Assembly (NCBI GenBank): GCA_007131295.1
Contig: SLQW01000009.1
Span: 35,197-99,196 of the forward strand
Source of the DNA: Pseudomonadales bacterium
GTDB taxonomy: Bacteria; Pseudomonadota; Gammaproteobacteria; Pseudomonadales; Azotimanducaceae
Direction: 5' to 3'
DNA: 64,000 bases
Made by a program: the position numbers and the translations under genes. A model generated the notes under the pieces. That model saw only the letters and a program-made list of their open reading frames with translations. It ran no database searches and was not told the origin of the DNA. Numbering within the stretch: the stretch's first letter is position 1; every line of letters begins with the position of its first letter. Of the stretch, positions 11,071 through 19,791 are shown piece after piece.

Positions 11071-11857
11071 GTATCTGGATCTCCTGCGCGATGTGCGTGA
11101 GAACGGGGTCTACCGCGAGGACAGAACCGGTACCGGCACCTACTCCGTATTCGGGCGCCAGCTGCGTTTCGATCTCAGCCGCGGTTTCCCGCTGGTCACC
11201 ACAAAGAAGGTCTTCTTAAAGGGCATCATTCACGAGCTGCTGTGGTTTCTTTCCGGCAGCACCAACGTCCGCTATCTGCAGGAGCACGGGGTGCGGATCT
11301 GGGACGAGTGGGCGGACGAATCCGGGGAGCTGGGTCCGGTTTACGGCTCCCAGTGGCGTTCCTGGCCGCGACCGGACGGAGGCCAGATCGACCAGGTCGC
11401 AGCGGTACTCGACTCCATTCGCAACAATCCCAACTCCCGGCGCCACATCGTCAGTGCCTGGAACCCCGCGGAGGTGGACGCCATGGCGCTGCCACCCTGC
11501 CATACGCTGTTCCAGTTCTACGTTGCCGAAGGACGTCTCTCCTGCCAGCTCTACCAGCGCAGTGCCGATCTGTTCCTCGGAGTGCCCTTCAATATCGCCA
11601 GCTATGCCCTGCTGGTGCTGATGATCGCGCAGGTGACCGATCTCGAGCCCGGCGACTTCGTCCACACCTTTGGTGATGCCCACCTCTACTCGAATCACGT
11701 CGAGCAGGCCGACCTGCAGCTTGCGCGGGAGCCTTATCCGCTGCCCACCATGCGTCTGGATCGCGGCGTGCAGGATTTGTTCGCGTTCCGCTATGAGCAC
11801 TTCGCGCTCGAGGGTTATCAGAGCCATCCGGCGATCAAGGCGCCGATCGCGGTCTGA
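11063..11857 (+). CDS. thyA: Thymidylate synthase
   Basis: 264 residues, exactly the E. coli length. The nucleophile Cys146 is in [12 protein letters not shown], the phosphate-binding arginine in EDRTGTGT (Arg21), and the folate and dUMP site [16 protein letters not shown] is intact. It methylates dUMP to dTMP using methylene-tetrahydrofolate and releases dihydrofolate, which the next gene's product recycles. It overlaps lgt by eight bases upstream and folA by one base (TGATG) downstream, so the three are read as one unit. Confidence 0.98.
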   Translation: MREYLDLLRDVRENGVYREDRTGTGTYSVFGRQLRFDLSRGFPLVTTKKVFLKGIIHELLWFLSGSTNVRYLQEHGVRIWDEWADESGELGPVYGSQWRSWPRPDGGQIDQVAAVLDSIRNNPNSRRHIVSAWNPAEVDAMALPPCHTLFQFYVAEGRLSCQLYQRSADLFLGVPFNIASYALLVLMIAQVTDLEPGDFVHTFGDAHLYSNHVEQADLQLAREPYPLPTMRLDRGVQDLFAFRYEHFALEGYQSHPAIKAPIAV

Positions 11858-12387
11858 TGACGGGGACCGAAGACGCTGCCGCGATCAAGGTCGCGCTGAT
11901 CTGGGCCATGGGCGAGAACCGGGTCATCGGTCGCGGTAACACGCTGCCGTGGCGGCTGCCCGGGGAGATGCAGTACTTCCGCGCCATCACCCTGGGCAAA
12001 CCGGTGATCATGGGGCGCAAGACTTTCGAGTCGCTGGCCAAGCCGTTGCCGGGGCGTACGAACATCGTCGTCAGTCGCAGCGTGACGAACGACCATCCGC
12101 GCGTGAAGGTGGCGCGGACGCTGGAGGAAGCGCTCACTCTCGCCCGAGCGCAGGCAGAGCTGGATGGGCAGGAAGAAGTGTTCGTAATTGGCGGCGCTGA
12201 TCTTTACCGAGCGGCCCTGCCGCTGGCGGATCGCCTCTATCTTACGCTGGTCCACGCGGCGCCGGATGGCGATACCTTCTTCCCCGAATATGACGTCGGC
12301 GCCTGGCAGGAAAAGCGACGCCTGCGGGTACCGGCGGACGCCGACAACGTGTTCGACTTCAGTCTGATTCTTCTGGAACGCGCCTGA
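11857..12387 (+). CDS. folA: Dihydrofolate reductase
   Basis: 176 residues. It has the DHFR core: IWAMGENRVIGRGNTLPWRLPGEM (the conserved acidic residue of short bacterial enzymes is represented by Glu in PGEM), MGRKTFESL for NADPH binding, and VIGGADLYRAAL. A ten-residue N-terminal extension precedes the usual start of the fold. It reduces the dihydrofolate made by ThyA back to tetrahydrofolate, and its start codon shares a base with the thyA stop. No terminator is obvious before the cold-shock leader that follows. Confidence 0.96.
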   Translation: MTGTEDAAAIKVALIWAMGENRVIGRGNTLPWRLPGEMQYFRAITLGKPVIMGRKTFESLAKPLPGRTNIVVSRSVTNDHPRVKVARTLEEALTLARAQAELDGQEEVFVIGGADLYRAALPLADRLYLTLVHAAPDGDTFFPEYDVGAWQEKRRLRVPADADNVFDFSLILLERA

Positions 12388-12600
12388 AGTATTTTTCGCC
12401 AAGCCTTGCATTGGCAGTGGGAATTCGCCAGCGGGCGTGCTAGGGTGATTTTCGATTCATAGTGGTCCGGGCATCCGGATCCCCCTCGGGAACCGCATCA
12501 ACCCCCTACATGAGTCGTCAACAACCATCGAGTCAATATGGTTCGGTGGGTTTCCACGTCGGCGCAAGCCGACGATTTATAGTGAGATTGAGACACAAAA
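12388..12600 (+). promoter_or_regulatory. Long leader of the cold-shock gene, with a GNRA-capped hairpin
   Basis: The 213 bases between folA and the cold-shock gene are not coding. An extended -10-like sequence, TGCTAGGGT at 12438-12446, would give a leader of about 150 nucleotides, typical of cspA-type genes, though no good -35 is visible. Near the start codon is a perfect seven-base-pair hairpin, CGTCGGC-GCAA-GCCGACG at 12557-12574, with a GCAA loop of the very stable GNRA class. The 26 bases between it and the ATG are A/T-rich and have no strong ribosome site. Cold-induced refolding of this leader is an inference. Confidence 0.45.
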
Positions 12601-12810
12601 ATGGCAGACCAGATCGAAGGCATCGTCAAGTGGTTCAATGACGAGAAAGGGTTCGGCTTCATCCAGCGTGAAGGCGACAAGGACGTTTTCGTCCATCATT
12701 CAGCCATCAACGGAACGGGCCGCAAGACCCTGCACGAAGGCCAGCGCGTCATGATGAACGTGACCCAAGGCCAGAAAGGCCCTCAGGCCGAGAACGTCAA
12801 CCCGCTGTGA
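12601..12810 (+). CDS. Cold-shock protein (CspA family)
   Basis: A 69-residue single cold-shock domain. RNP1 is KGFGFIQ at 16-22 and RNP2 is VFVHHS at 29-34, with Trp11 and the aromatic surface residues in place, so it should bind single-stranded RNA and DNA as a chaperone. It is monocistronic: a long structured leader precedes it and a strong terminator follows nine bases after the stop. Whether it is cold-induced or constitutive cannot be told from the protein. Confidence 0.96.
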   Translation: MADQIEGIVKWFNDEKGFGFIQREGDKDVFVHHSAINGTGRKTLHEGQRVMMNVTQGQKGPQAENVNPL

Positions 12811-12818
12811 CGTCCTTC

Positions 12819-12851
12819 GCGGGCGGCGCTTTAGCGCCGCCCGCATTCCTT
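12819..12851 (+). terminator. Rho-independent terminator of the cold-shock gene
   Basis: A perfect 11-base-pair GC stem, GCGGGCGGCGC at 12819-12829 and its complement at 12834-12844, closes a TTTA loop, followed by ATTCCTT. The T-tract is short, but the stem is by far the strongest simple hairpin in this region and begins nine bases after the stop codon. Confidence 0.8.
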
Positions 12852-12925
12852 GAAGACAACTTCTCACCGCCCCCCCCTCAGCAGCGTCTTCGTATACCCT
12901 TGTCCGTCTCGGATAGGAGGGAGCG

Positions 12926-13294
12926 ATGACTGACAATGCCCGCATCATCAGCGATTTCATCGAGGCCTGGTCACGGCTCGACCCGGACGAGCTCGCGAGC
13001 TACTTCACCGACGATGGTGTCTACCACAACATGCCGGTTCAGGCTGTTGCCGGTCGAGATGCTGTGCGGGCCATGATCAAGGGCTTTATCAGCACCTGGA
13101 CCGACACGGATTGGGAGATCCGCACCCTGCTCGCATCGGGTGACACGGTCATCGTCGAGCGTGTCGACCGCACCAAGACGACATCTGGCGACGTCGACCT
13201 GCCCTGTGTCGGTGTGTTCGAGATGCAGGATGGACGCATCCGCGAGTGGCGCGACTACTTCGACCTCGGTACCTACGCCAACGCCATGAAGTGA
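12926..13294 (+). CDS. Limonene-1,2-epoxide hydrolase-like / SnoaL-like NTF2-fold protein
   Basis: 122 residues with AGGAGG eight bases before the ATG. The pattern (ISDFIEAWSRLDPDELASYFTDDGVYHNMP, read as separate helix and strand segments, then VERVDR and a terminal RIREWRDYFDLG) fits the small NTF2-like fold. The VERVDR and WRDYFD blocks resemble the Arg/Asp and Asp positions of the LEH catalytic triad, so an epoxide hydrolase is possible. Many relatives are only annotated as SnoaL-like with unknown substrate. It stands alone between the cold-shock terminator and the S9 peptidase. Confidence 0.7.
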   Translation: MTDNARIISDFIEAWSRLDPDELASYFTDDGVYHNMPVQAVAGRDAVRAMIKGFISTWTDTDWEIRTLLASGDTVIVERVDRTKTTSGDVDLPCVGVFEMQDGRIREWRDYFDLGTYANAMK

Positions 13295-13387
13295 GCATGC
13301 TCTCGCGTCGGGCGGCCCCTCAGCCCTTGTCCAGCCGCTATACTTACCGCCGTGTCATCAGAAGAAGCGTTCTTCCGGAGTGCCTCA

Positions 13388-15364
13388 GTGAATCTTCTGC
13401 GTACTTTGCCCGTCACCCTCGCCGTTCTGCTGCTCGGCGCCTGCGCCAGCGCGCCCCCGCCCTCTGCAGTGGATACCGTCGACCGCCGTCAGGAAGGCAA
13501 CCTGGTATTCGAGGACATTCCGCCGGTGCCGGACGAGATCGACACGCGGCTGGCGCAGTATCTGGAGGTGCGCAGTGCAAGCTTTCAGGGTTGGCTTGCA
13601 GGCGGAGGGGTGTTGATCAGTACCCGCTTCGGAGAGACGGCACAGATTCACCGGGTAGCGCGCCCGGGCGCAGCCCGCGAGCAACTCACCTTCTTTCGCG
13701 AGCCCGTGACCGGTGCCCTGGCATCGCCGAATACGGAACGTCCCGGCTTCCTGTACTTGAGAGACGCTGGTGGTTCCGAGTTCTGGCAGCTCTACTTCTT
13801 CGACCTCGCAACAGGCCACTCTCATCTTCTAAGCGACGGTGAAGCCCGCAACTCGTCACCTGTTTGGGACAGGGGCGGTCGCCAGATTGCCTGGTCTTCC
13901 ACCGTGCGCAACGGGCGAGACACCGACATCTGGCTGCGCACCCTGGACGGGGAGGCGCAGCTTGTCCTGGCCGAAGGAGGCACCTGGTTCGCGCAGGATT
14001 TCGATACCGCGGGCGAGCGCCTTCTCGTGTCGCGTTTCGTTTCGCGCTCGGAGAGCCACCCCCACGTGCTCGACCTGGACAGCGGCAGCCTCACGCCGCT
14101 GTTGCCGTCAGGTGTCGTGGCCCGAATCGATCGTCTGCGCTTCGGGCCGGAGGGCGACATCTTCTTCACGTCGGATCTCGGCGGTGAGTTCGTCCGCCTG
14201 TTCCGGGTGCTCGAGCCAGGCAGCGAGCCGCAAGCGGTGACGGGAGAGGTGGACCATGATGTGGAGCAGTTCGAGATCTCCGGCGATGGTCGCTACCTCG
14301 CCTATAGCGTCAACGACAACACCGTCAGCCGCCTGCAGGTACGGCGTCTGGAGGACGATGCGTTCATTGCGCTCCCGGAGCTCCCAGAGGGCCTCATTTT
14401 CGGTCTCGACTTCGAGCCCGGTGGCGATCGTCTCGGCTTCACGCTCAACACCGCCACCTCGCCCGGTGATGCACACAGCATTGATCTTCGTGCACGCACC
14501 CTCAGTCGCTGGACCGCAAGTGAGGTGGGCGGCTTGGATACCGAGCGTTTCGTCTCCCCCGCGCACTTCAGCTTTCCCACCTTCGATACCCCGGACGGAC
14601 GCACCCCGCGCATCGGGGAGGCGCGGCGGCAGATCCCCGCATTCATCTACCGCCCGGAAGGCCCCGGTCCACATCCGGTGGTGATCCAGATCCACGGTGG
14701 CCCGGAGGCGCAGGCACGCCCTGGGTTCTCGTCCGTGCACCAGTTCTGGGTTAACGAGCTCGGATTCGCTGTCGTGGTGCCGAACGTGCGTGGTTCCACC
14801 GGCTACGGGCGCAGCTTCCACCGGCTGGACAACGCGGAACTCCGCGAGGACTCGGTGCGCGACATCGGGGCACTGCTGGACTGGGTTGCGACCCAGGAGG
14901 ATCTCGACGCTTCCCGCGTCGCCACCATCGGCGGCTCCTATGGCGGCTACATGGTGCTCGCATCGCACATGCACTACAGCGACCGACTCGCTGCGGGCGT
15001 CAACGTGGTCGGCATTTCCAACTTCGTGACCTTTCTCGAGAACACTCAGGATTACCGGCGCCACCTGCGTCGGGAAGAGTATGGCGACGAGCGCGACCCG
15101 GAAATGCGTGCCTTTCTCGAGGCGATTTCGCCGCTGAACAATATCGAGCGCATGACCCGGCCGCTGCTCGTGGTGCATGGCGCCAATGATCCTCGCGTGC
15201 CGCAGAGCGAAGCCGATCAGCTGGTGGCTGCGCTGCGCGCCCAGGGCCAACCGGCGCCCTACCTGCTGGCCCTCGACGAGGGTCACGGCTTCCGCAGGCG
15301 CAGCAACCGGGATGCCTACCTCGCGGTGGCGGCAGACTTCCTGCGCCGCCACCTCAGCGACTGA
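13388..15364 (+). CDS. S9 family peptidase (acylaminoacyl-/dipeptidyl-peptidase type), predicted lipoprotein
   Basis: 658 residues from a GTG at 13388, preceded by GGAG at seven bases. An in-frame ATG at 13352 would only push the signal peptide inward. The N-terminus [19 protein letters not shown] carries a lipobox with Cys19. A propeller region is followed by the hydrolase domain with [10 protein letters not shown] (Ser517), GANDPRVP (Asp601) and DEGHGF (His633). It belongs to the S9C-like group rather than the S9A group of the 485-2650 peptidase. Both being lipoproteins suggests a cell-surface or periplasmic peptide-degrading capacity. Confidence 0.92.
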   Translation: MNLLRTLPVTLAVLLLGACASAPPPSAVDTVDRRQEGNLVFEDIPPVPDEIDTRLAQYLEVRSASFQGWLAGGGVLISTRFGETAQIHRVARPGAAREQLTFFREPVTGALASPNTERPGFLYLRDAGGSEFWQLYFFDLATGHSHLLSDGEARNSSPVWDRGGRQIAWSSTVRNGRDTDIWLRTLDGEAQLVLAEGGTWFAQDFDTAGERLLVSRFVSRSESHPHVLDLDSGSLTPLLPSGVVARIDRLRFGPEGDIFFTSDLGGEFVRLFRVLEPGSEPQAVTGEVDHDVEQFEISGDGRYLAYSVNDNTVSRLQVRRLEDDAFIALPELPEGLIFGLDFEPGGDRLGFTLNTATSPGDAHSIDLRARTLSRWTASEVGGLDTERFVSPAHFSFPTFDTPDGRTPRIGEARRQIPAFIYRPEGPGPHPVVIQIHGGPEAQARPGFSSVHQFWVNELGFAVVVPNVRGSTGYGRSFHRLDNAELREDSVRDIGALLDWVATQEDLDASRVATIGGSYGGYMVLASHMHYSDRLAAGVNVVGISNFVTFLENTQDYRRHLRREEYGDERDPEMRAFLEAISPLNNIERMTRPLLVVHGANDPRVPQSEADQLVAALRAQGQPAPYLLALDEGHGFRRRSNRDAYLAVAADFLRRHLSD

Positions 15365-15457
15365 CCTTGCATCGCCGAAGAACCGAACGCGGCAGCGCCC
15401 GGGCGCCGCAGGCGGTATTCTGTCCCCCGCATCCGTAACGGCAGCAGAGGGGGAGCC

Positions 15458-16588
15458 ATGCTCAACAAGTTCGACGACTATCCCATTCACCAGACCGCGG
15501 AGCCGCTGGCCCATCCTGTGACCAGCGACCGCAACGTCTATGACCGCACCTGGTTCAATGGGTACGCCCGCGATGGCTCCTATTACTTCGGCGTGGGCAT
15601 GGCGATCTACCCGCATCGAGGCATTCTCGACGGCGCCTTCAGTGTGGTGCAGCCGAACGGGCGCCAGCACTGCTTCTACGGCTCGCGCCGGGCACCCACC
15701 GAGCGCAGCGAGATGCAGGTGGGCCCCTACCGCATCGAGGTCGTCAAACCCATGCGCCAGGCTCGGGTGGTGTTGGAGAACAATCCCAGCGGCATCACCT
15801 GTGAGCTCACGTTCTCGGCCCGCACGGCGGCCATCGAAGAAAAGCATCAGACGCTTTGGAGCGGTGCCCGCCGCGTGATGGATGCCACCCGCTTCGATCA
15901 GTTCGGCCGCTGGCAGGGTTGGATCCGCCATCCCGACGGCGAGATTCAGGTGGACGAAGAGGTCTGCCTGGGCACCAAGGACCGATCCTGGGGTGTGCGA
16001 GGCGTCGGCGAACCGGAAGCCGGGGGTGCGCCGACACGGCCGAACGGTATCTTTTTCCTCTGGGCGCCACTGATCTGGGAAGATCACATCACCCATGCCA
16101 TCTTCTTCGATGGTCCCCACGGCGAGCAGTTGGTGCGCGAAGGACTGGAGGCGCCGCTGTATCCGAGCGAAGCGGCCCTGCCGCCCGGCAGCGAGGACGG
16201 CTTCTGTCAGCGCATGGCTACCGCCGCGCACCGGGTGCAGTACCACCCGGGTACCCGGCTCGCGAAGTCGGCGGAGATCGACCTGGTGGACCTGCACGGC
16301 AAGACCCGCACCATTGCCCTGGAACCGATCCTGAAGTTCCAGATGAAGGGCCTCGGTTACCTGCATCCGGACTGGGGCCAGGGGATGTGGAAGGGTGAAC
16401 TGGAACTCGGCGGCGAGAGCTTCGATCCACGGCAGCTCGACATGCTCGCTCGCGAGAACCTGCACGTGCAGCAGGTGGTTCGCGCCAGCGACGGTGAAAG
16501 CGAGGGCATCGGCGTGCTCGAGCAGATCTGCATCGGCCCCTATGCACCGGCCGGCTTCACCGACTTCTTCGACGGCGCAAAGGGCTGA
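15458..16588 (+). CDS. Conserved protein of unknown function, DUF7064/AttH-like beta-rich fold
   Basis: 376 residues, no signal peptide and no membrane segment. It is rich in aromatic residues and short beta-prone segments (YYFGVGMAIYPHRGILDGAFS, with WSGARRVM and RSWGVRG further on). The repeated pattern of a substrate-free-looking beta sandwich resembles proteins annotated DUF7064 or AttH/CrtC-like, but that is recall from overall appearance and I see no catalytic motif. AGAGGGGGAG sits just before the ATG, so it should be well translated. The stop is three bases from the crotonase start, so the two are almost certainly co-expressed and may act on the same lipid or terpenoid substrate. Confidence 0.6.
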   Translation: MLNKFDDYPIHQTAEPLAHPVTSDRNVYDRTWFNGYARDGSYYFGVGMAIYPHRGILDGAFSVVQPNGRQHCFYGSRRAPTERSEMQVGPYRIEVVKPMRQARVVLENNPSGITCELTFSARTAAIEEKHQTLWSGARRVMDATRFDQFGRWQGWIRHPDGEIQVDEEVCLGTKDRSWGVRGVGEPEAGGAPTRPNGIFFLWAPLIWEDHITHAIFFDGPHGEQLVREGLEAPLYPSEAALPPGSEDGFCQRMATAAHRVQYHPGTRLAKSAEIDLVDLHGKTRTIALEPILKFQMKGLGYLHPDWGQGMWKGELELGGESFDPRQLDMLARENLHVQQVVRASDGESEGIGVLEQICIGPYAPAGFTDFFDGAKG

Positions 16589-16591
16589 GCG

Positions 16592-17449
16592 ATGACCGAA
16601 ACCGCAGACACTGCAGCCGAGCCGATTCGGTTCGAAACCCACGATGGCGGCGTCGCCCGCATCGTGCTCGCCCGTCCCGAAGTGGGCAATGCGCAGGACA
16701 AGGCGCTGCTCTACGCCTTGAACGATGCCTTCGACCGCGCCGCCCACGACGATGCGGTTAAAGTGATCATCCTGGCGGGGGAGGGCAAGCATTTCTCCAC
16801 TGGCCACGACATGCGCGACCGCAGCTCCATGCGCCGCTTCGAGCCCGTCGGGAACTGGGGTGGGTTCCGCCTGCCCGGAGCCGAAGGTCACATGGCGTTC
16901 GAGCACGAACTCTATCTCGGGATGTGTTGGCGCTGGCGCAATCTGCCCAAGCCGACCATCGCTGAGGTGCAGGGACGCGTGATTGCCGCCGGCCTCATGC
17001 TGGTGTGGGTCTGCGATCTCGTGGTGGCAGCGGATAATGCCCAGTTCTCCGATCCCGTCGTAGCCTTCGGCGTCAACGGCGTGGAGTACTTCGCGCATCC
17101 CTGGGAGGTCGGCGTGCGCAAGGCCAAGGAGATGTTGTTCACGGGCGAGGCGATCAGCGCCGAGGAGGCACGCGCCCTCGGCATGGTGAACCGGGTGGTG
17201 CCGCTCGCGGATCTGCCTGCGCATACGCTGGCCCTCGCCCAGCACATTGCCAAGCGCCCGAGCATTGGATTGAAGCTAGCGAAGCAGTCCGTGAATCAGA
17301 TGCAGGACGCACAAGGCCTGTGGACCGCGCTACAGTCCGCCATGTCTCTGCAGCAGCTCGGCCATGCCCACAATCGGGAGTTGCATGGCTTCCCCGCCGA
17401 TCCCGCGGGCGCACAGGTCATTCGCGACCAACTTACCAAGGACGGCTGA
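16592..17449 (+). CDS. Crotonase-superfamily protein lacking the usual catalytic glutamates
   Basis: 285 residues with the crotonase core: an oxyanion-hole segment GEGKHFSTGHDM and the second hole region EVQGRVIAAGLMLVWVCD. In true enoyl-CoA hydratases the second segment carries a Glu six residues before the Asp of the C-D pair, and another Glu follows in a P-E-I motif. Here these positions read Met and Val (AAGLMLVWVCD, DPVVAFG). Hydratase activity is therefore doubtful, while acyl-CoA binding is likely. Other members of the superfamily with different residues act as isomerases, hydrolases or decarboxylases. It follows the unknown gene by three bases. Confidence 0.85.
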   Translation: MTETADTAAEPIRFETHDGGVARIVLARPEVGNAQDKALLYALNDAFDRAAHDDAVKVIILAGEGKHFSTGHDMRDRSSMRRFEPVGNWGGFRLPGAEGHMAFEHELYLGMCWRWRNLPKPTIAEVQGRVIAAGLMLVWVCDLVVAADNAQFSDPVVAFGVNGVEYFAHPWEVGVRKAKEMLFTGEAISAEEARALGMVNRVVPLADLPAHTLALAQHIAKRPSIGLKLAKQSVNQMQDAQGLWTALQSAMSLQQLGHAHNRELHGFPADPAGAQVIRDQLTKDG

Positions 17450-17454
17450 TCGCT

Positions 17455-17997
17455 TCAGTCGTCCTCGGACACTTCGAGGATGCGCATGTCTAGGCTGTTT
17501 TCCTTGAGGGCGTCCTGCGCCGACTGCGCATCAGCATCATCCTCGATCCTGGCCAGCAAGAGGAGATGACCCTGATCGAGATGCCCCTGAAGATCTGCGG
17601 CATCGTCCTGACTGATGATCGCAGCCAGGGCTGCGCCCACCGAGCCGACTGCGGCAGCGCCCGCCACCGCCGCCACTACCGGGCCAGCAAGTGCGGCCGC
17701 GGACGCCACGACAGCGCCAGCAGCGACGGTCTGACCGGTGAATGCAAGGCCCCGGCTGAGCCCGTGGGTCGCCTCGTCGCCCTGCTTGCGGGGCTCGAAC
17801 GCAGAACCTTCCTCACCTTCAGATGCCTCGAAAAGATGTTCCAGGTGCGCCTTGACGCTGCTGTCGGTAGTGAGGAGGGTCAGGCGGTCGTCGCTGAAAC
17901 CGGCCAGAGTCAGCCGCTCCGCAGCCCGCTCGAGCGATCCCGGATCGACGAAGACGCCGACGGCTTCGCGGATTTTCCCTGTCTGCGCTTGGCTCAT
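17455..17997 (-). CDS. Small protein with a GSP17M-like N-terminus and a Gly/Ala hydrophobic hairpin
   Basis: 180 residues. The start (REAVGVFVDPGSLERAAERL, then a short LTLAGFSDD) looks like the ferredoxin-fold domain of general-stress proteins of the GSP17M/YflT kind. Residues about 85-130 are a long Ala/Gly/Val stretch that could form a glycine-zipper membrane hairpin. The C-terminus is acidic and returns to a second beta-alpha-beta-like segment (HLLLLARIEDDADAQ). Function is unknown; a stress or envelope role is inference. It converges on the crotonase gene with five bases between. Confidence 0.7.
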   Translation of the reverse strand: MSQAQTGKIREAVGVFVDPGSLERAAERLTLAGFSDDRLTLLTTDSSVKAHLEHLFEASEGEEGSAFEPRKQGDEATHGLSRGLAFTGQTVAAGAVVASAAALAGPVVAAVAGAAAVGSVGAALAAIISQDDAADLQGHLDQGHLLLLARIEDDADAQSAQDALKENSLDMRILEVSEDD

Positions 17998-18103
17998 CTC
18001 GATGCTCCTGCCAGCACGTGTAGCGGACCCAACAGCCTAGAAAGCGCCGACGATGGGCGCAAATCAGGGGGGCGTGTGCCAAACCGGACGCTCTTGCGGG
18101 CTC

Positions 18104-19045
18104 ATGCAATCGCTGACTGATCTGAGCACGGCGCAGCGCTGGCGCTACGCCCTGAAGCCTGCGAGCTGGCCGAAGCTCCTGGTCCCTACCGTGCTTGGAC
18201 AGGCGCTCGGCGTCCTCGCCGCAGGCGCATTCTCGATTGCGGCTCTGATGCTTGGGCTACTTTTCACGCTTGCCAACGGCACTTTCATCGTACTCATGAA
18301 CGACTGGGGCGATCGCGAGGTGGACGCGCTCAAGCGGCGCATGTTCCCCGACGGCTGTTCGCCGAAGACCATCCCCGACGGCATTCTTCCGGCGCGACAC
18401 CTGCTCCTGGCCGGTGCCGCTTCGGGTGTCGCTTCGGTGGCGGTCGCGTTCCTGCTCGGCGCGCTCGCGGAGCGTCCCTGGCTCGGGGTTCTCGGCGTCG
18501 TCTGCACGCTCACCTTCGTCGCTTACAGTCTGCCGCCAGTGGCGCTGAACTACCGCGGCGGCGGCGAACTGCTCGAAGCGCTAGGCGTCGGTCTGCTGCT
18601 GCCGCTGTTTCATGCCCACGCCCAGTCCGGATTGTTCTGGGCGCAGGAGTGGTGGGTGCTGGCGGGATTCGTGGCGCTGTCGCTGGCGAGCGCCCTGGCG
18701 AGCGGGCTTGCCGACGAGGAGAGCGATCGCGCCGGCGGCAAGCGCACGCTTGCCTCGGTGGCTGGCAACGCGGTCGCGCGGCGGACCACGGAGGCGATGG
18801 TCCTCGTCGGCGCATCAATCTGGTGGCTAACCGTGTTGATGCCCGGACTTCCTGGGTCCGTTATGGTGCCGGCCGGAGCGCTCGTTCTGGGCTACGGCAT
18901 CGCCATGCTGCGCATGAGTTCGCATGCGACGACCGGTGCCTTCGCGGCGCAGGGCGTCTACAAGCAACGCCTGCATCAGGGCATCTGGCTCGGTGCGCTG
19001 GTTGTGGCCGGGGGCCTGCTGCTGACGGGTTGTTGGAGTTCATGA
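18104..19045 (+). CDS. UbiA/MenA-type prenyltransferase, first of a pair
   Basis: 313 residues from the ATG at 18104 (an upstream ATG at 18053 adds a Cys-rich non-membrane leader). It has about eight membrane segments. The first Asp-rich prenyl-diphosphate site is NDWGDREVD (66-74) and the second is DEESDRAGGKRT. The block YSLPPVALNYRGGGELLEAL resembles the G-x-P-L-x-Y-x-G-x-G-E segment of MenA. Such enzymes attach a prenyl chain to an aromatic acceptor; the acceptor here is unknown. The gene is followed by an unknown gene and then a second paralogue with overlapping ends. Confidence 0.88.
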   Translation: MQSLTDLSTAQRWRYALKPASWPKLLVPTVLGQALGVLAAGAFSIAALMLGLLFTLANGTFIVLMNDWGDREVDALKRRMFPDGCSPKTIPDGILPARHLLLAGAASGVASVAVAFLLGALAERPWLGVLGVVCTLTFVAYSLPPVALNYRGGGELLEALGVGLLLPLFHAHAQSGLFWAQEWWVLAGFVALSLASALASGLADEESDRAGGKRTLASVAGNAVARRTTEAMVLVGASIWWLTVLMPGLPGSVMVPAGALVLGYGIAMLRMSSHATTGAFAAQGVYKQRLHQGIWLGALVVAGGLLLTGCWSS

Positions 19046-19791
19046 TGCACGAGGATTTAAACGCTGGTGTCGAGCGCCGGCTTGCCGTGCTCGACGCGGA
19101 GCTTGCAGCCTGCGCTGGAACGCTGGCTTCGCTCGCGCCTGGGCGCGACAGTGCGAGCTCGTTAGTAACCATCGCCACGAGTCTGCTCTCCGGGCGCAGC
19201 AGCGCATGGGAAGATGCTTTCGCGAGCAGCGCCGAGCGAGTCGTGCGTGCGCTGATCGAGCATTTTCCAGGCAATCTCTATTGGGATCTCGACTATCTCC
19301 TCGCGGCGTTGCTCGAGGAGGCGGCGGCGCCGGAAGGCCTGTTGGAGGCGGCGAACACGGTGGCCCGGCTGCAGGCCTTGTTCGGTTGTCACTCGAAGAT
19401 CGCCTTCCGATATCTGCACGACTTCACTTACGGCTTCGATTGGGCGCGCTGGTCGGTGCGCCGTCCTGCAGAGCGCGAGGGGATCGGACCGTTCTCGCCG
19501 CTGTTTCTCGCTCACCTCGAGCAACGCGGTCGGGAGATCACGGCAGCCATCGACGCGGGTGATGAGCGGTTTCCACGCCTCTCCCCAGGCACGTACCGCA
19601 ATCCGTTCCCTTTCTCCCGCAAACCCTTCCATGAGCGCCTGTTGCTCGAGGATCTGGCGGCACGAAATCTTGTGCCGATTCATACCTGGTCTATCCAGGC
19701 ACGGCCGCGCAATGACCTGCCCTTCTCAGAACTCCGGGAGGAGCGCGCGCGCGCATTGGCCATCCCTCCCGAGATGCAGCCCGCGCCATGA
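19045..19791 (+). CDS. Unrecognised soluble protein between two UbiA-type genes
   Basis: 248 residues from the ATG at 19045 (a tandem ATG at 19042 is too near the GGAG at 19035-19038). I do not recognise the family. The sequence is soluble and helical, with a conserved-looking middle block GCHSKIAFRYLHDFTYGFDW and a C-terminal block with PFSRKPFHERLLLEDLAARN. No nucleotide, metal-cluster or signal motif is evident. The start shares a base with the preceding UbiA stop and the stop overlaps the following UbiA start by four bases, so the three proteins should be made in fixed proportion. A role as partner or substrate-modifying enzyme for the membrane pair is inference. Confidence 0.8.
   Translation: MHEDLNAGVERRLAVLDAELAACAGTLASLAPGRDSASSLVTIATSLLSGRSSAWEDAFASSAERVVRALIEHFPGNLYWDLDYLLAALLEEAAAPEGLLEAANTVARLQALFGCHSKIAFRYLHDFTYGFDWARWSVRRPAEREGIGPFSPLFLAHLEQRGREITAAIDAGDERFPRLSPGTYRNPFPFSRKPFHERLLLEDLAARNLVPIHTWSIQARPRNDLPFSELREERARALAIPPEMQPAP

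Noticed and set aside
14108..17245. A 3.1-kb open frame on the minus strand under the S9 peptidase, the unknown gene and the crotonase
   Set aside because: It has no recognisable motif, is rich in His, Arg and Ala, and overlaps three well-supported plus-strand genes. Long antisense frames are common in GC-rich genomes.
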